From an uncultured Acidobacteriota bacterium (GTDB taxonomy: Bacteria > Acidobacteriota > Terriglobia > Bryobacterales > Bryobacteraceae): a stretch of 64,000 bases of DNA. A program made the position numbers and the translations under genes. Position 1 is the first letter of the stretch; each line of letters begins with the position of its first letter. This document shows positions 51,142-59,635 of this stretch, piece by piece. The stretch spans positions 89,679-153,678 of the forward strand of contig CADEFT010000015.1 of NCBI GenBank assembly GCA_902826685.1. The letters run 5' to 3'. Under the pieces are notes generated by a model. That model was not told the DNA's origin, did no database searches, and saw only the letters and a program-made list of their open reading frames with translations.

Positions 51142-52173
51142 ATGAAGTCAGTCCTTCTGCTCACGCTATCTTTCGGGATACTCGCCGCCGAGACCCACGA
51201 GATCTATCCCACGCATCACTCCCGCGTCTTTTCCGCGGCGAAACAGCCGGTTGGGCGCGTTCGTTCCGGCGATACGGTCAAGACCCGAACCTGGGATTCG
51301 GGCGGCGCCGACTGGAAGGGCGTCAAGCACATCGAACATCCGTACAAGTATCCGGAAAGCGGCAATCCGCTCATGGGTCCGTTTTATATCGAAGAGGCCG
51401 ACTACGGCGATGCGCTGGAAGTCCGGCTGGACAAAGTGCGGTGCAATCGCAACTACGGGTATACCAGTTACCGGCTTTCGCCGGGCGTACTCAATCCGGG
51501 GACGATTGAAGGGCTCTATAAGAACTTCTACAAAGCCGATGTATTGCGGCCCGGGCGCGGCGATTTGATTCCATGGGATATCGATCTGGCGAAGGGAACC
51601 ACCAGCCCGCGCATGCTGGAAGGCAGCGGATTGAAGTTTGAATTGCCACTGCGCCCGATGCTCGGATGTATCGGCGTGGCGCCGCCGGGGGAGAAAGTGG
51701 AAACGTCGGGGCCGGCGGGGAATCACGGGGGCAATATTGACTATAACGACGTGGTGGAAGGCGCCACCGTTTACTTTCCGGTGTTCCACAAAGGGGCGTA
51801 TTTCTATGTGGGCGACGGACACGCGCGGCAAGGCGACGGCGAAGGTTTGGGCAACGGGGTGGAGACGTCGCTGGATGTCGAGTTTACGGTGAAGGTCCAC
51901 AAGGGGAAGCGGCTTTCGATCCCGCGGCTGGAGAACGATACGCACATCGTCTCGATTGGCAGCCAGCCGGAGTTTTCGAGCAGTATGGATCAGTCGCTGC
52001 GCAGTTCGATTTCCGATCTGCTGGACTGGTTGACACGGGACTACGGGTTGACGCCGCCCGAAGCCCACTTACTGGTGGGCACGGCGGTGGAGCATAAGAT
52101 TGGTACTTACTTCGGCACGGTTACGGCATCGCTGCCAAAGAAGTATCTGAACGGGCGTGCGCCCAAGCGGTAA
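51142..52173 (+). CDS. Acetamidase/formamidase family hydrolase, exported
   Basis: A 343-residue protein with a short signal peptide (MKSVLLLTLSFGILAAE) and the FmdA/AmdA fold: PTHHSRVFSAAKQPVGRVRS, then GPFYIEEADYGDALEVRLDK, then MLGCIGVAPPGEKVETSGPA, then GNHGGNIDYNDVVEGATVYF and FYVGDGHARQGDGEG. These enzymes hydrolyse short-chain amides to ammonia and acid, usually in the cytoplasm; here the signal peptide indicates export. It is divergent from TonB receptor 2 and one base short of touching the convergent M1 peptidase. Confidence 0.92.
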   Translation: MKSVLLLTLSFGILAAETHEIYPTHHSRVFSAAKQPVGRVRSGDTVKTRTWDSGGADWKGVKHIEHPYKYPESGNPLMGPFYIEEADYGDALEVRLDKVRCNRNYGYTSYRLSPGVLNPGTIEGLYKNFYKADVLRPGRGDLIPWDIDLAKGTTSPRMLEGSGLKFELPLRPMLGCIGVAPPGEKVETSGPAGNHGGNIDYNDVVEGATVYFPVFHKGAYFYVGDGHARQGDGEGLGNGVETSLDVEFTVKVHKGKRLSIPRLENDTHIVSIGSQPEFSSSMDQSLRSSISDLLDWLTRDYGLTPPEAHLLVGTAVEHKIGTYFGTVTASLPKKYLNGRAPKR

Positions 52174-52174
52174 C

Positions 52175-54562
52175 TCAGCGGGCCAGCACCGCGTTGCCCG
52201 GGTTGAGCACCACGCGCGCCGGGGCCGCCGCCAGCGGTAAGGAAAAGGTCACCGGTTCGCTGGAAGTCTGCACCCACTTCACGATCGGCCTGGCGCGAGG
52301 CACCTGAACTTCCACGGGAACAAGCGCGCTGAAGTTCTCGTCCACCTGCGTTTGTGTTACGGTTCCGGTAAGCATCAGCTTTGGTGCGCGGCCGGAGACT
52401 TTCCAGGACAGCTTGAGGTCGGGGATACCGGTGCCGTCCACCCATTGTTCGAAGAACAAATCGAGTTTTGGGTCGGCGCTCTTCGGTGCCAATTGAGCCG
52501 CCGCCAGGGCTTGAAACTGAGCCGTAGTGACGGGCTGGAAGCGGTACTGTTCGTACAAACGCGCGAGCATCTTCTGGAACCCGGCGTCACCGATACGCCG
52601 CCGCAGCATGTGGAGAATCCAGGCGCCTTTCTGATAAGTAACCACCGACCAGGCGGCCGGCGCCTGGGAGGAATACAGCCGGTGGCCCATGGTGACCGGA
52701 CCCATCGATTCGATCGTCCGGCCGTCATCGGCCTTGCGCAGCAGGTGAGCCTTGTACTGATCCAATACCTGATCGGCATTGCGGCTGCCCTTGCGCTTTT
52801 CGAGCATCCAAACGGCGGAGTAATTGGCCAGCGCCTCCATCAGCCAATCGTCCTGGTAATCGGCCGAAGTTACGCCATTGCCCCACCACTGATGGGCGAT
52901 CTCATGGGCGTGCAGAAGCTCGGCGAAAAAGGTTTGATCGGCGGCGGTGTTGGTGGCCGGTAACTCACGCGGATCCAGATAGGCGATGGTGGACAAATAG
53001 ACGAGCCCTGGAAAGCCCTGGCCGAAGCGGCCCGGAATCGGCGAGACGGTGAGCGTTTCAAGCGGCGGCTGCCCCAGGCGCGCGGAAAGATCTTCGAAGA
53101 TCCCAGCCATTTCCTCGGCCAGCTTTTGCAACCTCGAAACAGGATTCGTCACGGGCGCCGGTAACAGCACGATTTCGGTTCCGGCGCGCCGCGCCCCGCC
53201 GCGCGGCCAAACGGGCCCGCTGGGCAATGAAGCGATCTCCACGGGCCGCGCCTTCGGCTGCAGGGCGCGCTCCAGTTTCTGATTCGCGCAGACCTCCACC
53301 GTCAGCCGGCCGCGCTTGACGACGGTCCGATCGTACTCGCCGAGATTGAAGCCGAAGAAGCGGACCGGCGCCGAAGTCTTGCGGCGGCTGATCTTCCACT
53401 CGCCCTCAACGGCTTCGCTCACCAATTCGCCGGTCGCCACCAGGTCGAGTTCTTTCGGATGGCGAAACTTCACCTCATAGGGAGCGAACTGGCGCGTACG
53501 GTTCGGATACCAGGCGCCGCGCTCGCCCACGAAATAGATCTTCTCTTCGGCGCTGACGATCACTTTGCCCTGGTGTTTCACCTCCACCTCGATCGGGACA
53601 CCGGCTGGAAACTCGGTGCCCGTGGTGAGCAGCGTCGTCTGATTCTCATTGCCGCGCAGAAGATTGGCGCGGAGCGATTCGGGGGAGAACCATTCGGCGG
53701 GTTGGCCGTTGATGGTGACCTGTTCGACTCGCATTCGGGGCGACAGCTCCACGGCGATGATACGTTCCGGGTCGAGCGGCGTCAATCTCAACTTCGTGAC
53801 GCCTGTGAGGGTGAGATCCCTTTCGATGGCGGCATCGATGGCCACTTGTTCGATGCGGAACTTTTCGCCTGATGTACGGCGGCGGCCGGTGCGCCAGGAC
53901 TGGGCTTCGAAGTTGGTCCAGATATCGAAATAGCGGCGGTCTTCGCGGTAGGCTACCTGGCCCATGAGGATCTGGTGGCGGGCGCGCGAATCCCATACGA
54001 GATCGAAGCTGCCGAGCGTGTTGCCGGCGATGGCGGCGAACAGGAAGCCTTCGGAGGCGCGGCGCGGAGACAACAGGTCCTCCACCAGGCGCACTTCGAA
54101 GCTGGCGGCGAGCAGGCTTGTAGTGGAGCTCCACTTGGTGGCGAGCAGCGCTCCCATTTCGGCGCTCGGCTTGCCGCCGAGTTCCTGCACGGCTTTCATC
54201 AATTCCGCGCCGGTTTCGTCGCTGAAGATGAAGGCGGCCTCTTTGAAGTGTTCCACCAGGTTGGGCGATTTGGCGTAGGCCGCCAGCGTGCGGCGCTCGC
54301 TGGCGAGTGGAGGCAGCAGCAGAAGCTCGGCATCGCCGCTTTCGGTGGCGGCGCTGAAGACGGCCGAGATGCGGGTGCCGTTGACGGGCTGGCCGAAGAT
54401 CAAATAGCCGTCGGAGAGGTAGAGCTTGATCTCATCGCGGGCAAAGCGCAGGTCTCGAATGCGATAGCACTGTTGCGCGTCGAGCCCTGAATGGTGGATC
54501 TGCTTAGACAGGCCGCCGGTGACATCGGCGGCCAGCACCGAAACCAGGAACGCGAGAATCAC
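52175..54562 (-). CDS. M1-family (aminopeptidase-like) zinc metallopeptidase
   Basis: A 795-residue exported protein with an N-terminal signal (about 1-17). The first ~450 residues are beta-rich and diverged. The gluzincin motif HEIAHQWWG is followed 18 residues on by the third-ligand glutamate in DDWLMEALANYSA. The C-terminal region (about 640-795) carries the helical and beta parts of M1 proteins. The M1 GAMEN exopeptidase motif is not recognisable, so a general peptidase or a scaffolding role is possible. It follows the sulfatase by 15 bp on the same strand. Confidence 0.85.
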   Translation of the reverse strand: MILAFLVSVLAADVTGGLSKQIHHSGLDAQQCYRIRDLRFARDEIKLYLSDGYLIFGQPVNGTRISAVFSAATESGDAELLLLPPLASERRTLAAYAKSPNLVEHFKEAAFIFSDETGAELMKAVQELGGKPSAEMGALLATKWSSTTSLLAASFEVRLVEDLLSPRRASEGFLFAAIAGNTLGSFDLVWDSRARHQILMGQVAYREDRRYFDIWTNFEAQSWRTGRRRTSGEKFRIEQVAIDAAIERDLTLTGVTKLRLTPLDPERIIAVELSPRMRVEQVTINGQPAEWFSPESLRANLLRGNENQTTLLTTGTEFPAGVPIEVEVKHQGKVIVSAEEKIYFVGERGAWYPNRTRQFAPYEVKFRHPKELDLVATGELVSEAVEGEWKISRRKTSAPVRFFGFNLGEYDRTVVKRGRLTVEVCANQKLERALQPKARPVEIASLPSGPVWPRGGARRAGTEIVLLPAPVTNPVSRLQKLAEEMAGIFEDLSARLGQPPLETLTVSPIPGRFGQGFPGLVYLSTIAYLDPRELPATNTAADQTFFAELLHAHEIAHQWWGNGVTSADYQDDWLMEALANYSAVWMLEKRKGSRNADQVLDQYKAHLLRKADDGRTIESMGPVTMGHRLYSSQAPAAWSVVTYQKGAWILHMLRRRIGDAGFQKMLARLYEQYRFQPVTTAQFQALAAAQLAPKSADPKLDLFFEQWVDGTGIPDLKLSWKVSGRAPKLMLTGTVTQTQVDENFSALVPVEVQVPRARPIVKWVQTSSEPVTFSLPLAAAPARVVLNPGNAVLAR

Positions 54563-54577
54563 GATCCCAGTATCGCT

Positions 54578-55876
54578 CTACGGTTTCGGGAGCCACCAGC
54601 CATTGAGCAAACCATGCAGCTTCCGCACCAGATCCGGACGCGCGCTCGCAAGGTTGTGCCGCTCTTTCGGATCGCCCAGCACGTCGTAGAGCTCGGAGCC
54701 GTTGGTCCAGCCGCGGAAGGGAATCTGCTCCCACATGTCGAGCGCGGCGTTGGGCTGATAGGGTTCGATCAGCTTCCAGCGCCCGTCGATGATCCAGCGA
54801 TATTTCAGGTTGGCGGCGGGCCGTTCGATATCGGCGGAGGTGTGCACGAACAGGCTGCCGTAAATTTGCTTGCGCCGCGCGAGAGCGGCGGAGGCCGCGA
54901 GATCGAGCCCCGGCATCGCGGAGGGCACGCCGGCGCCCGCGCCTTTCAGAATGGTTGGTGCCAGGTCGATGGAACTCACCAGCGTATTGTCGTCGCGCCG
55001 GGGCGCGATTTTGCCGGGCCAGCGCACCAGGATCGGAGTGCGCAAACCGGCGTCGTAGGGCGAGAGCTTGGCGCGCGTTTCATGCAGCGGATGATTGCCT
55101 TCGAGTTGCACCCATCCGTTGTCGGCGAGGTAGGCGACGACGGTGTTCGCGGCCAGGCCGCGGCTTTCGAGATGCCGCATTAATTGGCCGACCGTATCGT
55201 CCAACATTTCGATCATGGCGTAGTATTTCGCCAGAGCGGGTGGCAGATCCTTGTAGCGTTCCAACAGCGCGGGGGGCGGGTTGTGCGGCGTATGAGGCAG
55301 GAAGGGCGCGTACCACACGAAAAACGGCTTGTCCTTGTTGCGATCCATGAAGTCGAGCACGGGCTGCATGCTCTGGCGGCCGATCTTCAGTCCCTCATCG
55401 CCGTGGCGGCCTCCACGGCGCACATCGCCGTGCGTCATGCATTCGGTGAAGCCGCCGCACTTGCATTCGCCTTCCCACCACTTGCCCGATTGATGGCTCG
55501 CGTAGCCCTTTGCGGCCAGCAGGCCGGCGATGGTTTTCGAACGCTGATAGATGTTCACCATGCGGGCGCGGTTGGCCGCATCCTTGGCGTCGCCCGGCGG
55601 ATCGTTGCCGGTGATCTTATGCTGATGCGGATAGAGCCCGGTCATGATGGAGGCGAGACTGGGACGGCACAGGCTGGCCGGAACATAGCCGCGGGTGAAA
55701 AGCAGACTTTCCGTGGCCAGCTTGTCGAGATGCGGGGTGTGGACTTTGGCGTTGCCCATGAAACCGTAGTCGGTCCAGCCATGATCGTCGGAGATGATGA
55801 GGATGACGTTGGGCGGGCGTTCCGCGGCAGTGGTCAGGATGGTGGCGAATGCGAGAAGAAGAGGAAGCCTGGACAC
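54578..55876 (-). CDS. Sulfatase (arylsulfatase type)
   Basis: A 432-residue exported sulfatase with a signal peptide (1-19). Metal-binding aspartates are in LIISDDHGW. The formylglycine site is C70 in SLCRPSLASIMTGLYPHQ, which matches CxPS but has leucine where most type I sulfatases have arginine. Later blocks are WYAPFLPHTPHNPP and VAYLADNGW, with a C-terminal LYDVLGDPKERHNLA. It hydrolyses sulfate esters of polysaccharides or other organics; the substrate is unknown. It lies between the ceramidase-like and M1 genes on the minus strand. Confidence 0.92.
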   Translation of the reverse strand: MSRLPLLLAFATILTTAAERPPNVILIISDDHGWTDYGFMGNAKVHTPHLDKLATESLLFTRGYVPASLCRPSLASIMTGLYPHQHKITGNDPPGDAKDAANRARMVNIYQRSKTIAGLLAAKGYASHQSGKWWEGECKCGGFTECMTHGDVRRGGRHGDEGLKIGRQSMQPVLDFMDRNKDKPFFVWYAPFLPHTPHNPPPALLERYKDLPPALAKYYAMIEMLDDTVGQLMRHLESRGLAANTVVAYLADNGWVQLEGNHPLHETRAKLSPYDAGLRTPILVRWPGKIAPRRDDNTLVSSIDLAPTILKGAGAGVPSAMPGLDLAASAALARRKQIYGSLFVHTSADIERPAANLKYRWIIDGRWKLIEPYQPNAALDMWEQIPFRGWTNGSELYDVLGDPKERHNLASARPDLVRKLHGLLNGWWLPKP

Positions 55877-55903
55877 GCCGACAAGGGTATCAGAGAGCGC
55901 GAG

Positions 55904-57301
55904 TCAGGGAGCCGCTACCTGCCCGAGCAATTGCAAAATCACATCCGTAATCTTCACCGACGCCTCGCGCTCGACCAGATTCGTGCCGAGCCAGGTCTCG
56001 TATCCACCGAGGTCGTGATGCCGGGGCGTGGGGAGATAGCCCCAGTGTCCGTTGGCCAATTCGATGGTGAAGACGGGCTTGATGGCGGAACGTTCCTTGA
56101 TGGCCAGGCCGATTTCGGTGAGCACTTCGAAAGGAATGGCGGCCACGGCGAACGAGCCGATGCGCAAGGCCTGCAGCTTGACCATGACGGCCGCGGGGCC
56201 GGCTTCCAGGCGCAGGGCGCGCTCGGCATAGGCTTTGGCGTTGCGCGGCAGCTTCGATTCATCGGGCTCATCGAGAGCCGCTTTCGCGAAAGCCAGTTGC
56301 TTGGCGCTGGGCTTGCGGTAGCGCAGTTCCAGTTCCGCTTCTGCGGCGCGCAGCGTGGCGGAATCGCGGTACTCGATGGAAGCGGCTATCTCGGCGGCGT
56401 GGTTCGCCATGCGCCCGGCGACAGCGCGGATCCGCTCAAAGGGTTCGGCGCGCGGGCGGGGATGCACAAAGTCGATGTTGTTGACGTCGCCGCTGGTGCC
56501 GTTTGACATCATGGCGACGAAGCCATCGTCATCCGGGGCCAGCCGCTGCTTCACCAGTCGCGCGAACTCGCCGAAGTAATCGGCCGAGACCTGATTTCCG
56601 GTGATGCCGCCGACATAGTGCAGCGAGTAGTTGCCGAGCAACGCGATGGGTTTCCCCTCCGCCGAGCGCACCGAGACAACGGAGAAGCCGGGATCGGTGG
56701 GACCGGCGGGATGCAGCAGATCGGCACTGCCGGCGGGCGGATTCATCCGCGCGACATCATGCGTTTCGCCGTAGGGATTCGGTGGAATGGCGCCGGGTTT
56801 CATGAACCAGCGGCGATTGAAAAGTTCATCGGGGACGGCGCGCACGGCATAGCCGATGCGTGCCGGCGCCAGTCGCTTGTGAGCGCCGGCGATCGCGGCG
56901 GCTGTCTGATCGATCAAACGCTGGACGTAGCGGCCTTCGAGCGAAGTGCGATCCCCGGCCATCGACGGCGGGGCGGAGTGGGTGTGCGTAGCCGAGATCA
57001 GCATGTGCGACGAAGGAATACCGGTGAGCTTCGACGCCAGCGCCTTGGCTTCATCGAGCACGTCGCGCTTCACATAGCAACTGTCGATGACGGCGATGGC
57101 AATCGAGGTGCCGGCGTCTTCGAGCACCAGCGCCCGCACATGCAGCGGATCGTGCGCCCGCAGCGACAGCGACAATCCGAAATTGCCAATGAGCCGCACC
57201 GGCCATTCCTGCGGTGTGATATCGGCGGCACTGGCGCCGGCGCGCAACGCGCCCCAAGCTGGCAGCGCAGTGGAGATGGCGAACGCAAGAATCCACTTCA
57301 T
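55904..57301 (-). CDS. Neutral/alkaline ceramidase-like exported hydrolase
   Basis: 465 residues from the ATG at 57301, which overlaps the tssA stop (ATGA) and begins a signal peptide (MKWILAFAISTALPAWGALR). The N-terminal AGASAADITPQEWPVRLIG, the SCYVKRDVLDEAKALASKL segment and the metal-binding ISATHTHSAPP fit the neutral ceramidase N-terminal-domain family. Substrates of the bacterial relatives are mostly unknown. A start 28 codons upstream would spoil the leader. Confidence 0.75.
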   Translation of the reverse strand: MKWILAFAISTALPAWGALRAGASAADITPQEWPVRLIGNFGLSLSLRAHDPLHVRALVLEDAGTSIAIAVIDSCYVKRDVLDEAKALASKLTGIPSSHMLISATHTHSAPPSMAGDRTSLEGRYVQRLIDQTAAAIAGAHKRLAPARIGYAVRAVPDELFNRRWFMKPGAIPPNPYGETHDVARMNPPAGSADLLHPAGPTDPGFSVVSVRSAEGKPIALLGNYSLHYVGGITGNQVSADYFGEFARLVKQRLAPDDDGFVAMMSNGTSGDVNNIDFVHPRPRAEPFERIRAVAGRMANHAAEIAASIEYRDSATLRAAEAELELRYRKPSAKQLAFAKAALDEPDESKLPRNAKAYAERALRLEAGPAAVMVKLQALRIGSFAVAAIPFEVLTEIGLAIKERSAIKPVFTIELANGHWGYLPTPRHHDLGGYETWLGTNLVEREASVKITDVILQLLGQVAAP

Positions 57302-58440
57302 GACCCGGACACCACCGCGCGAACGCCCAGCGTTTCCCGGATGTGCGACAGCGAGGCTTCGTCCTTGACGATCTCGGCCAGCCATTGATCGAGCGGCATG
57401 GCGGCCCAGGCGATGGCGCGCTCCACCAGATAGGTCACCGGACTGTGCGGTTCGGCTTTGCGGAAGTATCCAGCCACGGCGCGCAGCCGCTGCAACGCAT
57501 CTTCCCGGTCCATGGGTTGCATGGGAAGGCCTTCTCCCGGGATCATCCGGGCCGGACCGGCCGGACTCGTGCCGGCGGTTCCCGTTTCGCCGGTCTCCCC
57601 CGGGGCCACCGCTCGCAAAGGCCCGTGGACCTTTTCGATCTCGCCCAACATTTCCTCGAACTTTTCCATGACCTTGGCGAGGTCGGAAAGGTAGGGCACC
57701 TGCTCGGCCTCGGCATAGCGCGCCTGGCTTGCATCGTTCAGCAGTTTGATTTCTTCGCTTGCCGCATCGAGGTCGGCGGCGAAGTTTTCATAGAAAGAGC
57801 GGGGTGTTCCGGCGACGGCCTTGGCGAAATCCTCGCCGGTGGGCTTGCCTTCGGCGACGGCGAGGGCGTAGGCGTCCTGGCCGTCCGACGTCATTTTGCC
57901 TTTGAGCTCGAACTCCATGTAGCGGACGGTTTCCCAGTCCGTGTGGTTGTAGGGGACCGAGCCGAGTTTGTGCTTGGTGACCTTGGTGAACTTCACCGGC
58001 AGCGGCAGCATACGATCGAGTTTGCCGATGGCGGCCACGCGGACTTCGATGCCGCCCTCATCGTCATCGCCATCGGGAGGCATCAGAGGCGGGTAGAAGT
58101 TGTCCCAGAACTTCTCCTGCAACTCGCGCGTGAGGCGCAACCCGTCGCGAAGCCCAGCCATGCCATGCTGCCGCACCAGCGCTTCGCACAGAAACGGTGT
58201 GACGCGAAGATCCTTGCTCTTGGTGGCCAACGTGTCGGAGGCGACCTTGATGAGCTTGTTCCAGTTCGCGGTCTTGCGTTCTCGCAACTCCCATTCGCCC
58301 ATGTTGCCGTCTTCATCCTCGCGGCGGAGTTCGCTCAGTTCGGCATACAAACCGGTGGCGGAAAGATCGGCGCCTGCCGGATTCTCGCCGGGAATCTCCG
58401 CAAGCAGAGCATCGAAATCGATCACAGGATCGGTGGCCAT
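57298..58440 (-). CDS. tssA: Type VI secretion baseplate-associated protein TssA (ImpA_N)
   Basis: A 380-residue protein. The ImpA N-terminal domain is at about 8-160: FDALLAEIPGENPAGADLSA, then RKTANWNKLIKVASDTLATK, then KDLRVTPFLCEALVRQHGMA and KFWDNFYPPLMP. A variable middle and a helical C-terminal region (REDALQRLRAVAGYFRKAEP, then HSPVTYLVERAIAWAAMPLD) fit TssA. TssA guides baseplate and tail-sheath assembly. No other tss gene lies in the window. It overlaps the RluA-type gene by 19 bp and the ceramidase-like gene by 4 bp. Confidence 0.88.
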   Translation of the reverse strand: MATDPVIDFDALLAEIPGENPAGADLSATGLYAELSELRREDEDGNMGEWELRERKTANWNKLIKVASDTLATKSKDLRVTPFLCEALVRQHGMAGLRDGLRLTRELQEKFWDNFYPPLMPPDGDDDEGGIEVRVAAIGKLDRMLPLPVKFTKVTKHKLGSVPYNHTDWETVRYMEFELKGKMTSDGQDAYALAVAEGKPTGEDFAKAVAGTPRSFYENFAADLDAASEEIKLLNDASQARYAEAEQVPYLSDLAKVMEKFEEMLGEIEKVHGPLRAVAPGETGETGTAGTSPAGPARMIPGEGLPMQPMDREDALQRLRAVAGYFRKAEPHSPVTYLVERAIAWAAMPLDQWLAEIVKDEASLSHIRETLGVRAVVSGS

Positions 58441-59222
58441 GATTTCCCTAGTGTACTGTTTGAATTCGCGCCATTCATCCGCGTCTTGAGGAACTCCGCC
58501 ATGTCCGCGGCCAGCGGGGCGTGGAAGCCCAATCCCTCCGGCCAGGCGGCGGAAGGGTCAAACCGAGCCTCCGTGCAGTGAAGAGCCTGGCGTTCGAAAC
58601 CCAGGACGGCGCGCAGATCCGCCGTCATACCACCCGCGATGAAGCGGAGATACAGTGTATCGCCGGGGCCGTATATCTTGTCTCCCAGTAAGGGATAGCC
58701 CGCATGGCACGCATGCACGCGGATCTGATGCATGCGGCCCGTCTCCGGGCGCACTTCGACCCATGTGAATCCGTTGGCCGCTTCGATGGGACGGAACCAA
58801 GTGCGCGCCGCGGAGCCGCCTTCGACCACGGCCCGCCTGGTGTGAACGGGAGAATCCGGATGCGGCCCGATCGGCCCATCGGCGATAAACGGATCGCGAA
58901 CCTCACCCACGAGCACGGCATGGTAGACCTTCGATACGCGACGGTGCGTTACCGCGTTCTGCATCAGGCCGGCTGTTTCCCGCTCCTTCACGAAGATCAC
59001 GACGCCGCTGGTTTCGCGATCCAGGCGGAAGGGCATGTGCAGCCGATCGAGTCCAAGGTATTCGCGACAGGCTCCGATCAGGCTGGACCATGGGCCTCTC
59101 TTGGATGGGTGGCATACGACCATGGCAGGTTTGGATAGCACCAGCCAGCGGTCGTTTTCTTCCAGGGTCCAGGAACGCAGCTCCTCGGGCGTGATTCGCC
59201 ATCCCCACTCCTCGGCCGGCAT
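58422..59222 (-). CDS. RluA-family pseudouridine synthase
   Basis: A 266-residue enzyme that isomerises uridine in rRNA or tRNA. The catalytic aspartate lies in FRLDRETSGVVIFVKER, where the common HRLD is FRLD. Further blocks are SKVYHAVLVGEV, RPETGRMHQIRVHACHAGYP and LLGDKIYG. The N-terminal ~25 residues do not form an S4 domain. The position-specific subtype is not determined. It is upstream of tssA with a 19-bp overlap, which is unusual for a housekeeping RNA enzyme. Confidence 0.9.
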   Translation of the reverse strand: MPAEEWGWRITPEELRSWTLEENDRWLVLSKPAMVVCHPSKRGPWSSLIGACREYLGLDRLHMPFRLDRETSGVVIFVKERETAGLMQNAVTHRRVSKVYHAVLVGEVRDPFIADGPIGPHPDSPVHTRRAVVEGGSAARTWFRPIEAANGFTWVEVRPETGRMHQIRVHACHAGYPLLGDKIYGPGDTLYLRFIAGGMTADLRAVLGFERQALHCTEARFDPSAAWPEGLGFHAPLAADMAEFLKTRMNGANSNSTLGKSWPPIL

Positions 59223-59635
59223 AGTCCGAGACTACTATGGCACGATGGCCCGTGGGAGTAACGGGCGAGTAACTCGATGGTATTAGTACCAATTTCGTGA
59301 AAGCATATGCCTTCAATGGATCCGCCACGTATGCCGATTTCCTGTAATTCTTACCGGAAAAATTTGTATAGGCCTTGATGGAATACGGGTCCTAGATCTT
59401 TCGCTAACTCCTTGTTTTTCCGGGCGGGGCTCTTGGGCCTCCGATTGGCCTGAGAATTGCTAGCGGATGGGCACACCGGCGAACCAAGTTCGTCCATTCG
59501 GAGGAAGCCTGATTCGGTTTCCAGACCGCCCGGCCGGAATGGCAGCGTGTGCAGTCTCCCCACGTACCGTTGCATCGTCCGCTTGAAACGCGGCGATTTT
59601 CCAGGTCCCAAAAATAAATAATCAGGAGTGTCGAG
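59223..59635 (+). other. 413-bp gap with possible structured leader
   Basis: No gene is visible. The first 170 bp are AT-richer than the surroundings. Nested pairing occurs at 59464-59500: CGGATGG (59464-59470) with CCATTCG (59494-59500), enclosing CGAAC-CAA-GTTCG (59480-59492). An AGGAG ribosome site lies just before 59636. It may be a long 5' leader of the malectin-domain gene. Confidence 0.4.

Noticed and set aside
59461..59560. c-di-GMP-I (GEMM) riboswitch
   Set aside because: GGCGAACC and GGAAGCC loosely recall the GGCAAACC and GCAAAGCC blocks, but conserved positions and the overall fold do not match.
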